NCBI RefSeq assembly: GCF_900113935.1
Contig: NZ_FORF01000006.1
Coordinates: forward strand, 124,001 to 188,000
Length of the DNA stretch: 64,000 nt
Direction: 5' to 3'
From: Aquamicrobium aerolatum DSM 21857
GTDB taxonomy: Bacteria > Pseudomonadota > Alphaproteobacteria > Rhizobiales > Rhizobiaceae
The notes beneath the pieces are model-generated. The model was not told the origin of the DNA. It worked only from the letters and a program-made list of their open reading frames with translations, and did no database searches. Made by a program: the position numbers and the translations under genes. Of this stretch, positions 27,981 to 36,800 are shown one piece after another (position 1 is the first letter of the stretch; every line of letters starts with the position of its first letter).

Positions 27981-28352
27981 TCACTCACCTTCGATGGCAC
28001 GCAAAGTTTCCTCTGCGTGAGAATTGGCCAGTCGGCGCAATTCATCGGCGCCGTCGAGCGACGTCCCCTGCCCGCCGCCTGCGGCCTGCCTCGCTCGCTT
28101 CTGGCGCAATTCCTCGACCGCGGCGCGACTTTCGTCGTTAGTCAGTTGCGGGCCCGACGGTTGGGGCGCGACGTTGAGGTTGGGGTACTCGCCCGGTCGC
28201 GAAACAGGGGTCGTGTCCTGCTTCGGTGGTGCCTGAACCGCAGCAGGAAATGCATCTTCCAGACTGACTGTCGTGCAGCCAGCCAGAAATGAAAGCACCG
28301 TCGCCGATCCCGCGACAAAACAAGAAATGAAGGCCTCGCGCCATATCGTCAT
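27981..28352 (-). CDS. Small putative lipoprotein
   Basis: This is a 123-residue protein of unknown function. It has a lipoprotein signal peptide (FISCFVAGSATVLSFLAGC) with the lipobox LAGC, so the mature protein starts at that cysteine. The mature part is Pro/Gln-rich, then highly charged and helical (ESRAAVEELRQKRARQAAGG, ELRRLANSHAEETLRAIEGE). The start at 28352 was chosen because it puts the signal peptide at the N-terminus. It lies divergently upstream of phaC. Confidence 0.75.
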   Translation of the reverse strand: MTIWREAFISCFVAGSATVLSFLAGCTTVSLEDAFPAAVQAPPKQDTTPVSRPGEYPNLNVAPQPSGPQLTNDESRAAVEELRQKRARQAAGGGQGTSLDGADELRRLANSHAEETLRAIEGE

Positions 28353-28469
28353 TCTTTTGTCCCATGACCTGCCCAGAACTTCCCGCAGGGCGTGATCGGT
28401 ATTGGACCGGTATCTAGCTCCCATGATACTGTGTCAAGAAAAGGCGGCGGCAGGAGGACAAAAAGCTAA

Positions 28470-30299
28470 ATGGGGAAGGCAGACGACGGCCACACCAAAA
28501 CCGATGCACATTCCTCCGTCGACCAATATCTGGTCAAGGATCCTGAGCGCTTTGCACTCAACGTAGCGCGGATGATTGAAGAAGCCGGCAAAGCGGCGGC
28601 AGCCTGGTCGGGCCCGCGTGAGAAGGGCGAGGTTCGCGATTCAATCTCCGAGCCGATGACCGATATGGTCAAAACCTTCTCAAAGCTGACGGAATACTGG
28701 CTTTCCGACCCCGCCCGCGCGCTTGAAGCTCAGACGCGGCTTTTTTCCGGCTACATGAATGTCTGGACGAATTCGATCCAGCGCCTCGGTGACAGCGCGA
28801 TCGAACGCGTCGTCGAGCCTGAGAAAAGCGACAAGCGCTTCACCGACCCGGAATGGGCACGCAACGCATTTTTCGACTTCATCAAACAGACTTATCTGGT
28901 CACATCGAGATGGGCAGCCGACTTGGTGGAACAGGCGGATGGTCTGGACGATCACACACGCCACAAGGCGCAATTTTATGTGCGACAGCTCAGCGAAGCC
29001 ATCTCGCCTTCGAATTTCCTTTTGACCAATCCTGAATTGTTTCGCGAAACGATGGAAGCTAACGGCGAGAATCTCGTGCGTGGCATGAAGATGCTGGCTG
29101 AAGATATCGAGGCGGGACGCGGAGATCTGAAACTGCGCCAATCTGACCCCACGGGATTCAAGATTGGGACAAACATTGCCACAACCCCCGGCAAGGTGAT
29201 CGCCCGCAGCGATGTCGCGGAAATCATTCAGTACAGCCCAAACACCGACAAGGTGCTCAAACGCCCGCTGCTGATCTGCCCGCCATGGATCAACAAGTTC
29301 TACATTCTTGATCTGAATCCCGCAAAGTCGTTCATCAGTTGGGCTGTCTCGCAGGGCCATACGGTTTTCGTGATCTCATGGGTCAATCCCGACGAGCGCC
29401 ACGGGCGCAAGAGTTGGGAGGACTACATCGACGAAGGTATCCGCTTTGGTCTCGATGCGGTTGAAAAAGCGACCGGGGAGCGGGAAGTCAACGCCATCGG
29501 CTACTGCGTCGGAGGAACGCTGCTGGCTGCAGCGCTTGCGCTATTCGCGCAGGAAGGCGATGACCGGATCAAGAGCGTCACCTTCTTCACGACGCAGGTG
29601 GACTTTACCTATGCGGGCGACCTGAAAGTTTTTGTCGACGAGGATCAGATTTCGGCGCTTGAGAAAGCCATGTCAGACAAGGGCTACCTGGATGGCACCA
29701 AAATGGCGACGGCTTTCAACATGCTTCGCGCAGGCGACCTCATCTGGCCGTACATGGTCAACAATTACGTTCGTGGCCGGGAGCCCCTGCCGTTCGACCT
29801 GCTCTACTGGAACTCCGACTCCACGCGCATGAGTGCTGCCAACCATTCCTATTATTTGCGCAACTGCTACCTCGACAACACATTGTCACGCGGCGAAATG
29901 GTTCTCTCTGGACGTAAACTGTCACTCGGCGACGTGACGATTCCAGTGTACAATCTGGCAGCAAAAGAGGACCACATAGCGCCCGCCCGCTCGGTGTTTC
30001 TCGGCTGCCAGTATTTTGGCGGTGACGTCCGTTACGTCATGTCGGGCTCCGGCCATATTGCCGGCGTCGTCAATCCGCCCGCAGCACGAAAATACCAATA
30101 CTGGACCGGCACCAAGCCCAGCGGGGACTTTGATTCCTGGGTTGCGTCTGCCAACGAACATCCCGGCTCGTGGTGGGAGAACTGGCAAAGCTGGATTGAA
30201 GAATGCGACAATCGTCGGGTTCCACCACGCAAGCCCGGTGGCAGGAAGCTTAAAGCACTTGGAGACGCCCCAGGAAGCTACGTATCGGTGCGCGTCTGA
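28470..30299 (+). CDS. phaC: Class I polyhydroxyalkanoate synthase
   Basis: This 609-residue enzyme polymerises hydroxyacyl-CoA into storage polyester on granule surfaces. The lipase-like box with the catalytic Cys is GYCVGG (C346). The catalytic Asp region reads YNLAAKEDHIAPARSVF and the His region MSGSGHIAGVVNPPAARKYQYW. The N-terminal PhaC_N domain has FIKQTYLVTSRWAADLVEQA and PPWINKFYILDLNPAKSFISW. The length fits class I, which needs no PhaE/PhaR. An AGGAGG ribosome site lies about 10 bases upstream. No phaAB genes are in the window. Confidence 0.95.
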   Translation: MGKADDGHTKTDAHSSVDQYLVKDPERFALNVARMIEEAGKAAAAWSGPREKGEVRDSISEPMTDMVKTFSKLTEYWLSDPARALEAQTRLFSGYMNVWTNSIQRLGDSAIERVVEPEKSDKRFTDPEWARNAFFDFIKQTYLVTSRWAADLVEQADGLDDHTRHKAQFYVRQLSEAISPSNFLLTNPELFRETMEANGENLVRGMKMLAEDIEAGRGDLKLRQSDPTGFKIGTNIATTPGKVIARSDVAEIIQYSPNTDKVLKRPLLICPPWINKFYILDLNPAKSFISWAVSQGHTVFVISWVNPDERHGRKSWEDYIDEGIRFGLDAVEKATGEREVNAIGYCVGGTLLAAALALFAQEGDDRIKSVTFFTTQVDFTYAGDLKVFVDEDQISALEKAMSDKGYLDGTKMATAFNMLRAGDLIWPYMVNNYVRGREPLPFDLLYWNSDSTRMSAANHSYYLRNCYLDNTLSRGEMVLSGRKLSLGDVTIPVYNLAAKEDHIAPARSVFLGCQYFGGDVRYVMSGSGHIAGVVNPPAARKYQYWTGTKPSGDFDSWVASANEHPGSWWENWQSWIEECDNRRVPPRKPGGRKLKALGDAPGSYVSVRV

Positions 30300-30570
30300 C
30301 ATAGGCCGAATATGACCTGACCGTGGCAGGTTCATCTTCTCGCCGCATTTGACTTTTAGCCGAATGGTTGCACTTCGATGTCCGATTCGTTAGGTCTTTC
30401 GCGAGGGGCATACGATATGTGACGACCGGACTGCCGAGTTTGACCAGAGGGATCGGTCATTCGAGCAGAGGGTCGCACCTTCAAATTCGATCGCTTCAGC
30501 GGTCGGCGTTTGAAGGATAGTGCGAAGGCACGACGTAGAAGTAAGTCGAGTTGTTGGAAGGGGTTCCACA
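30300..30570. other. Intergenic region with a long stem-loop
   Basis: This 271-base gap separates phaC from the M15-type lipoprotein gene. It has no convincing coding frame. Its main feature is the compound hairpin at 30473-30525, described separately. Confidence 0.5.
30473..30525 (+). repeat. Compound inverted repeat / leader stem-loop
   Basis: An 8-bp stem (CCTTCAAA at 30478-30485 with TTTGAAGG at 30509-30516) is extended inward by CGATCGC with GCGGTCG around a TTCA loop, and outward by TCGCA with TGCGA. It lies 46 bases before the proposed start of the M15-type gene, so it may be part of its mRNA leader. Confidence 0.5.
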
Positions 30571-31716
30571 TTGAAAGTAGAGGGAACGCGCCTTGTACGC
30601 GACGGTCGCACCGCATTGCTTGCGGCTCTGACGTCGGTTCTCCTCGCCTCATGCTCCACGACCGAAACTGAGCCATTCGGCTTCGCCATGCCCGCGCCGA
30701 CGCCATCGGCAGCAGTGGATCAGGCGAGCTTTGCACAAGGCCCGCTCGAAAGCGCTGTGGAAGTCACAACGGCAAGCGCCTTTGTGATGGATGATGACGA
30801 TCCCATGCTTCCTGAAGCTGTCGCTGCGGCCCCAACGCTGCGACCTGGATCCGAGGGACAGCTGCTGGCACTGCAAGCTCCCCCAGAACCTCTAGCGGAA
30901 GCGATCGTGGCCGTTGCGCAACCGGTTGCAGCACCTCAATCACCTATCGAGATTCCCGCGCAACCGCCTGAACCGGCACAACCGACCCAGTTTCTGGAAA
31001 ATGCCCCCATCCAGCAGCAAGTAGCAGCAGCGCCCGCCCCCAAGCCTCGCGGCTTCCTGTCCGCACTGTTCGGCACAAACTCGGCGTCCGCCGCAGCTCC
31101 CGTAAAAGCTTCAGCTTCGCTTATTCCCTCCCCGGCCCCCTCCGCTGAGCCTGCAAAGCCGATGGTGCAGTTGGCCTCGACGGGCCCCGCAACGCCACTG
31201 GTTGCAGCCGCATCCGGTTCGGCCACGCCCCTCCCAGGTGTTCGGGACAAGAATTCACTTTTCGAAATTTCGCGCCGCTCAGGCGCTGACGACGACGCCG
31301 ATATCGATCTCTACGAAGACGAAGCGGTCCAGGTTGCGTCTGCTGCCGGCCTCGCCCGCCTCGCCCCGAACGGCCTCCTCAAACAGACCGATAGCGTCGA
31401 TGTCGCATGCCTGAAACCGTCACTGGTTCGCGTGCTGCGCACTATCGAGAATCATTTTGGCCGAAAAGTCGTTGTCACGTCCGGCTATCGCAACCCCGGA
31501 CACAATCGCAAAGCTCGCGGCGCCCGAAATTCGCTGCACATGTATTGTGCCGCAGCCGATGTTCAGGTCGAAGGTGTCAGTAAGTGGCAACTTGCCGCTT
31601 ATGTGCGCACCATGCCCGGCCGCGGCGGCGTGGGAACCTACTGCCACACCGATTCCGTACACGTCGATGTCGGGCCGGAAAGAGACTGGAATTGGCGCTG
31701 CCGCCGCCGTAAGTAA
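30571..31716 (+). CDS. Lipoprotein with C-terminal M15-type peptidase (DUF882/YcbK-like) domain
   Basis: This is about 381 residues from a TTG start at 30571 with GGAAGGGG upstream; no ATG suits. A signal peptide ends in the lipobox LLASC. A Pro/Ala-rich linker of about 200 residues follows (for example PAQPPEPAQPTQFLENAP). The C-terminal 110 residues are the peptidase-like domain: VVVTSGYRNPGHNRKARGA, then SLHMYCAAADVQVEG and HTDSVHVDVGPERDW, with the zinc-binding His/Asp set of D-Ala-D-Ala carboxypeptidases. It probably trims or binds peptidoglycan, with the linker spanning the periplasm. Confidence 0.85.
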   Translation: MKVEGTRLVRDGRTALLAALTSVLLASCSTTETEPFGFAMPAPTPSAAVDQASFAQGPLESAVEVTTASAFVMDDDDPMLPEAVAAAPTLRPGSEGQLLALQAPPEPLAEAIVAVAQPVAAPQSPIEIPAQPPEPAQPTQFLENAPIQQQVAAAPAPKPRGFLSALFGTNSASAAAPVKASASLIPSPAPSAEPAKPMVQLASTGPATPLVAAASGSATPLPGVRDKNSLFEISRRSGADDDADIDLYEDEAVQVASAAGLARLAPNGLLKQTDSVDVACLKPSLVRVLRTIENHFGRKVVVTSGYRNPGHNRKARGARNSLHMYCAAADVQVEGVSKWQLAAYVRTMPGRGGVGTYCHTDSVHVDVGPERDWNWRCRRRK

Positions 31717-31809
31717 TTGACGTTGCGGTAATACTAAAATCGACCCGAAATGCAAAAGACGGGTTGCCACCTTCGAAAATGCTGGCTATAAGCCACCTCG
31801 TTCTGGTCA

Positions 31810-31884
31810 GCGCCCATCGTCTAGCGGTTAGGACAGCGCCCTTTCACGGCGCAGACAGGGGTTCGATTCCCCTTGGGCGTACCA
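31810..31884 (+). tRNA. tRNA-Glu (anticodon TTC)
   Basis: A 75-base cloverleaf with encoded CCA. The acceptor GCGCCCA pairs with TGGGCGT (the first pair is G-U), the D-arm region is GTCTAGCGGTTAGGAC, the anticodon arm is GCGCC-CTTTCAC-GGCGC, and the T arm is GGGGTTCGATTCCCC. Confidence 0.95.
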
Positions 31885-31892
31885 GAAACTTT

Positions 31893-31908
31893 AAAGACTA
31901 AAGTCTTT
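31893..31908 (+). terminator. Probable terminator of tRNA-Glu
   Basis: A short stem (AAAGAC/GTCTTT) with a TAAA loop lies nine bases after the tRNA and is followed by CTTTT. Confidence 0.55.
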
Positions 31909-31992
31909 CTTTTCCCCATCACTGAATCTTTGATCATGAGACTGCTGCGAAGCTCCAGAGCACTCGCGCTTTAGTTCGCGTGACACTCTTGC

Positions 31993-32017
31993 GGAACGTA
32001 TCCACTCTTCAGCTGTT
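31993..32017 (+). promoter_or_regulatory. Candidate EcfG (general stress response) promoter
   Basis: GGAAC at 31993-31997 is followed after 16 bases by TGTT at 32014-32017. This fits the alphaproteobacterial EcfG pattern GGAAC-N16/17-CGTT with one mismatch. It lies 35 bases before the PRC-barrel gene start. Confidence 0.45.
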
Positions 32018-32052
32018 TTGGTTTCATCCAACCAACCCAGCGGAGATGCACG

Positions 32053-32337
32053 ATGGATCACACCCGACACACCCGCCTGTCGACTCATGAACTGAATGCC
32101 GAGACTCTGGAAGGCGCGACCATTTATGGACCGGACGACGAAAAGATCGGCTCCACCTCCCACCTCCACGGCAGTCAGGTCGTCGTCGACGTTGGCGGCT
32201 TCCTTGGAATCGGAGCGAAACCTGTGGCAGTTCCGATCAGCAATCTCGAATTCATGCGGGATGAGGACGGCGACATCCACGCCGTGACGAATTGGACTAA
32301 AGACAGCCTCAAGGCCATGCCTGAACATATCGACTAA
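32053..32337 (+). CDS. PRC-barrel domain protein
   Basis: This is a 94-residue soluble protein that is almost entirely one PRC-barrel: LNAETLEGATIYGPDDEKIGS, then VVVDVGGFLGIGAKPVAVPISNLEF and DEDGDIHAVTNWTKDSLKAMPE. PRC-barrels occur in photosystem H subunits, RimM and many small alphaproteobacterial stress proteins. It has no signal peptide. It stands alone between tRNA-Glu and map, behind a candidate EcfG promoter, which suggests a stress role. The molecular function is unknown. Confidence 0.88.
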   Translation: MDHTRHTRLSTHELNAETLEGATIYGPDDEKIGSTSHLHGSQVVVDVGGFLGIGAKPVAVPISNLEFMRDEDGDIHAVTNWTKDSLKAMPEHID

Positions 32338-32595
32338 CAGAACGCCCCGGAACAGGCGCAGACGGCCACCACAGGCCATCACGCCACTTCCAGGCGCTCC
32401 CGGTCCGCAAGCGCCACGAAAGCCGCGCACGGCGCTCCTAGGCCCACTGAGGCGCACCTTGCTCACGACCAGCATGACCGGCTCACGGCATTCGTCAGCT
32501 GCCTCCCCCCTTTGCGACAAGCACCCTGCCTCTTGAACCTTTGCCCCTTCGGTGCGAAATGAGGGGCTGAACGAGACAGAAGGATGGGCGACAAC

Positions 32596-33423
32596 ATGGT
32601 CACCTATGTCGATGCGGCCACCGCGCCACAACGCAACACCGGCCAGATCCGACTTTACGGCCCCGAGGCTTTCGAAGGCATGCGCAAAGCGTGCCAACTC
32701 ACAGCGCGTTGCCTTGATGCGCTGGCCGACATGGTGAAACCGGGTATCACCACAAATGAGATCGATCGCTTCGTGTTCGAGTTCGGCATGGACAATGGCG
32801 CGCTGCCGGCAACGCTCAACTATCGCGGCTATACCAAATCGACCTGCACCTCTATCAATCACGTGGTCTGCCACGGCATTCCGGATGACAAGCCACTGCG
32901 CGATGGGGACATCGTCAATATCGATGTCACCTACATCCTCGACGGCTGGCACGGCGATGCAAGCCGCATGTATCCGGTTGGCCAGATCAAACGCGCCGCT
33001 GAGCGCCTGATGGAAGTCACCTACGAATGCCTCGTGCGTGGCATTGCCGCTGTGAAGCCCGGCGCTCGTACCGGGGCAATTGGCGCTGCGATCCAGACCT
33101 ATGCAGAAGCAGAGCGCTGCTCTGTGGTACGCGATTTCTGCGGCCATGGCGTCGGCAGCCTTTTCCACGACACCCCGAACATCCTCCATTACGGACAGGC
33201 AAACGAGGGCGTAGAGATCCGCGAAGGCATGATCTTCACCATCGAGCCGATGATCAATCTGGGTCGTCCGCACGTGAAAGTGCTGTCTGATGGCTGGACG
33301 GCAGTGACCCGCGACCGCTCCCTGACGGCGCAATATGAGCATACGGTCGGCGTGACGGCGGACGGGTGCGAAATCTTCACACGCTCGCCCGGTGGGCTGG
33401 AAACGCCAGGACTTGCCGCCTGA
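32596..33423 (+). CDS. map: Methionine aminopeptidase (type I)
   Basis: This 275-residue metallopeptidase removes N-terminal Met from new proteins. The conserved core has [25 protein letters not shown] (first metal Asp), [29 protein letters not shown] (His ligand), [12 protein letters not shown] (Glu ligand) and a final [14 protein letters not shown]. An ATG at 32584 is in frame, but the AGAAGGA ribosome site abuts it directly; the ATG at 32596 has a usable spacing. It is followed by radC with a 50-base gap. Confidence 0.94.
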   Translation: MVTYVDAATAPQRNTGQIRLYGPEAFEGMRKACQLTARCLDALADMVKPGITTNEIDRFVFEFGMDNGALPATLNYRGYTKSTCTSINHVVCHGIPDDKPLRDGDIVNIDVTYILDGWHGDASRMYPVGQIKRAAERLMEVTYECLVRGIAAVKPGARTGAIGAAIQTYAEAERCSVVRDFCGHGVGSLFHDTPNILHYGQANEGVEIREGMIFTIEPMINLGRPHVKVLSDGWTAVTRDRSLTAQYEHTVGVTADGCEIFTRSPGGLETPGLAA

Positions 33424-33473
33424 CAGAACTGCCTTATCCTGTACCCTTTGCGGCATACACCGTGGAGGGGCGG

Positions 33474-34235
33474 ATGGCAGGCGCAGAGAACGACAATCGC
33501 GGCTCCTTTGCCGAGTCACCGCTGCGTGCAATTGAGCTTGAGCAGAAGCCTCCCCCGGCGCCCAAACCCCACTATGCCGGTCATCGCGACCGGCTACGTG
33601 CCCGCGTGCGTAAGTCAGGCGCGGACACACTCGCTGATTACGAGCTGCTCGAACTGCTTCTTTTTCGATCAATCCCGCGTGCAGATACAAAAGCGATGGC
33701 GAAGGCGCTGATCGCCCGCTTCGGCAGCTTCGCCGAGGTACTGGGAGCGCCCGAGCATTTGCTCAGAGAAATCAAGGGAATCGGAAAGGAAGCTGCCTTC
33801 GACCTGAAGGTTGTCGCCGCCTCTGCGGGGCGCATGACACATGGCCGGATCAACCGCCGCGCGGTCCTGTCGAGTTGGCAGCAGGTTCTCGACTATTGCC
33901 GAGCGGCAATGGCATTCGAGCCCCGCGAGAATTTCCGCATCCTTTTTCTCGACAAAAAGAACCAGCTGATCGCCGACGAGGTGCAGCAGACAGGCACCGT
34001 CGACCACACGCCCGCCTACCCGCGAGAGGTTATGCGCCGCGCGCTCGAGCTGTCTGCCACGGCCATCATACTGGTGCACAACCACCCTTCCGGCGACCCC
34101 AGTCCCTCACGTGCAGACATTGAGATGACGCGCACGATTGCCGACACCGGAAAGCCCCTGGGCGTCGTGGTGCTGGATCACATCATCGTCGGGCGCGACG
34201 GCTATGCAACACTGAAAGGCATGCAGCTCATCTGA
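33474..34235 (+). CDS. radC: RadC-family JAB-domain protein
   Basis: This is a 253-residue RadC homologue. The N-terminal helix-hairpin-helix region has [29 protein letters not shown] and [17 protein letters not shown]. The C-terminal MPN/JAB domain carries the complete metal motif [14 protein letters not shown]. Despite the name, a role in repair is not established. The ATG at 33474 has GGAGGGG five bases upstream; the longer frame would overlap map. A bidirectional terminator follows. Confidence 0.93.
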   Translation: MAGAENDNRGSFAESPLRAIELEQKPPPAPKPHYAGHRDRLRARVRKSGADTLADYELLELLLFRSIPRADTKAMAKALIARFGSFAEVLGAPEHLLREIKGIGKEAAFDLKVVAASAGRMTHGRINRRAVLSSWQQVLDYCRAAMAFEPRENFRILFLDKKNQLIADEVQQTGTVDHTPAYPREVMRRALELSATAIILVHNHPSGDPSPSRADIEMTRTIADTGKPLGVVVLDHIIVGRDGYATLKGMQLI

Positions 34236-34276
34236 CGGCTGTGGTGCCATCAACACCCGCAACAGCTCCATAAAAC

Positions 34277-34304
34277 AAAAGGTCGCCGGTTAGGGCGACC
34301 TTTT
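34277..34304. terminator. Bidirectional intrinsic terminator
   Basis: An 11-bp stem (AAAAGGTCGCC with its complement) closes a 6-base loop between the convergent radC and tig genes, with A- and T-runs on the two flanks. Confidence 0.88.
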
Positions 34305-34327
34305 CAATTCAGTACGGTGAAACCCGA

Positions 34328-35815
34328 TTACTCGGCTTCATCCTGGGCAGCGGCCTTCTTCTTGGGTGCTGCCTTCTTCTTTGGTTCGCCTTCAGCTGCA
34401 GCGTCGTCAGCCTTCTCGGCCTTTGCCTTCGCAGCCTTCTTTGCAGGCTTCTTTTCCTCGGACTGCGTCGCGTCCTCATCGTCGTCAGCCAGCAGGACTT
34501 CCTTCGAAACCTTCTGGTCTTCGACTGTCACTACGCTGAGCAGGTGATCGACCACCTTCTCTTCGAACAGCGGAGCGCGGATCGAAGCGAGCGCCTGCGG
34601 GTTCTCACGGTAGAACTCGTAGACCTGCTGCTGCTGGCTCTGCGGGATGCGACGGATCTGGTCAAACAGAGCGCGCTGCAACTCGTCGTCGTTAACCTGG
34701 ACGTTGGCCTTCTCGCCAATGTCGGCAAGCACCAGGCCAAGACGGACCCGACGCTCGGCCAGACGCTGGTACTCTGCGCGGGCCTCGATCTCGTTGGTGT
34801 CTTCGTCTTCGAACGTGCGACCTGCCTGTGCGAGGTCGTTGTTGACCTGTGCCCAGATGTTGTTGAATTCGGCTTCAACCAGCTTCGAAGGCGCTTCGAA
34901 CTTGTAAGCCTCGTCCAATGCGTCCAGCAGCTTGCGCTTTGCCTTCTGGCGGGTGACCGAGCCATACTGGCTTTCGATCTGGCCCTTGACGATCTCACGC
35001 AGCTTCTCGGCGCTCTCGAGGCCGAGCTGCTTGGCAACTTCGTCGTTGATCTCGAGCTTGCCTGCCTTGGCGACAGCCTTGACCTTGATGTCGAAGGTCG
35101 CTTCCTTGCCGGCCAGATGCTCTGCAGCATACTGCTCGGGGAAGGTCACGGTGATGGTGGTCTCATCACCTTCCTTGACGCCAACGAGCTGATCTTCAAA
35201 GCCCGGAATGAACTGGTTCGAGCCCAGGACGAGATCGGAGTCTTCGGCCGCGCCACCTTCGAACGGCACACCGTCGATCTTGCCGAGGTAGTCGAAGGTC
35301 ACGCGGTCGTTGAGTTCCGCCTTGCCCTTCTTCGGCTCGTAGGTGCGGGCGGAATCGGCGACGCGCTCGACCTGCTCTTCAACTTCCGTCTCCGGCACTT
35401 CGTAGACCAGTCGCTCAATCTTGATTGTCGACAGGTCCATTTCCGCGATTGGAGGCAGAACCTCATAATCGAGCGAAAACTCGAAATCCGAGTTGCCGGC
35501 GAGGATCTTGTCCGCCTCGGCTTCATCCTCGGTCATCTTCACTTCCGGCTGCATTGCAGCCTTCTCACCACGCTCTTCAAGAATTGAGCGGGTGGAGTTC
35601 GACAGAATCTCATTGACCACTTCGGCCATGAAAGACTTGCCGTACATTTTACGCAGGTGCTGGGTCGGCACCTTGCCTGGACGGAAGCCGTTGATCTTGA
35701 CCTTGTCCTTGGCTGCCGAAAGCCGCTCTGCGAGCTTGGCTTCCATGTCCGCGGCGGGGACAATCACCTTGATCTGGCGCTTCAGCCCACTGTTGAGCGT
35801 TTCAGTTACCTGCAT
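34328..35815 (-). CDS. tig: Trigger factor (ribosome-associated chaperone and PPIase)
   Basis: This 495-residue protein meets nascent chains at the ribosome exit. The N-terminal ribosome-binding domain has [20 protein letters not shown] and the signature [18 protein letters not shown]. The FKBP-type PPIase domain ([22 protein letters not shown]) follows, then the helical chaperone arms. The last about 55 residues are a Lys/Ala/Glu-rich tail ([20 protein letters not shown]), longer than the E. coli protein. The start at 35815 has AAGG upstream and opens on the conserved domain. Confidence 0.96.
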   Translation of the reverse strand: MQVTETLNSGLKRQIKVIVPAADMEAKLAERLSAAKDKVKINGFRPGKVPTQHLRKMYGKSFMAEVVNEILSNSTRSILEERGEKAAMQPEVKMTEDEAEADKILAGNSDFEFSLDYEVLPPIAEMDLSTIKIERLVYEVPETEVEEQVERVADSARTYEPKKGKAELNDRVTFDYLGKIDGVPFEGGAAEDSDLVLGSNQFIPGFEDQLVGVKEGDETTITVTFPEQYAAEHLAGKEATFDIKVKAVAKAGKLEINDEVAKQLGLESAEKLREIVKGQIESQYGSVTRQKAKRKLLDALDEAYKFEAPSKLVEAEFNNIWAQVNNDLAQAGRTFEDEDTNEIEARAEYQRLAERRVRLGLVLADIGEKANVQVNDDELQRALFDQIRRIPQSQQQQVYEFYRENPQALASIRAPLFEEKVVDHLLSVVTVEDQKVSKEVLLADDDEDATQSEEKKPAKKAAKAKAEKADDAAAEGEPKKKAAPKKKAAAQDEAE

Positions 35816-36118
35816 CTCACAACCTTTGTCTTCATCAACGCTGGCGGAGCGGCGACTAAGCCGTCCAGCCTGCTGGAAACTCCTGGCCGGGACTGGCCCG
35901 ATGCCGATGAATGGAAACGCTCCTTCACGATCTTCATCGCGGGAACCCGTTTCAGCCAAATCACAGCACCTTGTCCCGGAAATCCGGGCCATCCGTCCCT
36001 ATGTCACCGAAATGTGGCGTTGGTCTGAAAATAGCACACACAACTTCGATTACGAATTCGCGTCACTAGATGAGAGCTTGCGTTGACGCAAGACTTATCT
36101 TAGGGACAAGCCGGATGC
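35816..36118. other. Intergenic region between tig and tRNA-Leu
   Basis: This 303-base gap should contain divergent promoters for tig and tRNA-Leu. I see no credible gene. A small perfect inverted repeat (CTTGCG/CGCAAG around TTGA) at 36077-36092 lies just before the tRNA. Confidence 0.45.
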
Positions 36119-36203
36119 GCGGGTGTGGCGGAATTGGCAGACGCACTTGGTTTAGGTCCAAGCGCCGAGAGGCGTGGGGGTTCAAGTCCCTCCACCCGCA
36201 CCA
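36119..36203 (+). tRNA. tRNA-Leu (anticodon TAG)
   Basis: An 85-base class II tRNA with encoded CCA. The acceptor GCGGGTG pairs with CACCCGC, the anticodon arm is CTTGG-TTTAGGT-CCAAG, a variable arm (GCGCCGAGAGGCGT) is present, and the T arm is GGGGGTTCAAGTCCCTC. Confidence 0.96.
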
Positions 36204-36218
36204 TCCTCAAACTCCCTT

Positions 36219-36800
36219 TCAGTATATCGGCTCTTCATAGAGCATCGTTTCGCCGTCGTGGAACGACTTGATCTGCGCGGAGCCATTTGCGTCAACCACA
36301 ACCTTCATCCTGAAGCTGCGCGCGTTCAGATTGCGCTCGATCTCGCGCCCCTCACCTTCTGGCACATAGAAGCGTTCGATGCCGTAGTCGACGTCGATGA
36401 ACTCGGTCGTCGCGCTCCATGAACCGTGAGTGGCGCCTTTTATGTCGACCTCTCCGGTTGCCGCCTCTTCCGGCAAGTGGGCATCGTAGCTGGCGGCAAC
36501 AGGCTGCCAAATGCCGCTCTCATCGGCTCGCAAACGGACGAAAACCACGCGATCTTCGCCGTTGCTTGCAGCATCCTCTTGATTGATGAGGATTGAGGTC
36601 GGAATTCTGGAGATATTGTAGCCGAGCACGACGTAGTCGCCGCGCAACAGGTCGCGCGGGTCCACCGGCTCAACCTGAAGCGTCACCTCAGTGCCGCTAC
36701 GCAGGATCGAGGCTCGTCCGGCGATCATGAACACCAGAAAGCCGATCTGGAGCAGCGCAACGCCGACGGCTACCGGCAATAACAGACGACGGGGAATCAT
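36219..36800 (-). CDS. GDYXXLXY domain protein
   Basis: This 193-residue protein is anchored by one N-terminal helix (LLLPVAVGVALLQIGFLVFMIA). The diagnostic motif is DLLRGDYVVLGYNIS (Gly-Asp-Tyr-X-X-Leu-X-Tyr), followed by beta-rich sequence with VVFVRLRADESGIWQPVAA and YGIERFYVPEGEGREIERN. These proteins are nearly always next to DUF2157 membrane proteins, as here; its ATG overlaps the upstream stop (ATGA). The function is unknown; a periplasmic partner role is likely. Confidence 0.88.
   Translation of the reverse strand: MIPRRLLLPVAVGVALLQIGFLVFMIAGRASILRSGTEVTLQVEPVDPRDLLRGDYVVLGYNISRIPTSILINQEDAASNGEDRVVFVRLRADESGIWQPVAASYDAHLPEEAATGEVDIKGATHGSWSATTEFIDVDYGIERFYVPEGEGREIERNLNARSFRMKVVVDANGSAQIKSFHDGETMLYEEPIY

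Noticed and set aside
31891-33690. 599-residue minus-strand open frame
   Set aside because: It covers the PRC-barrel gene, map and part of radC in antisense. Those genes have clear motifs and this frame has none.
35816-35992. 59-residue N-terminal extension of trigger factor
   Set aside because: It lacks family similarity, and the ATG at 35815 has a ribosome site and the conserved QVTETL beginning.
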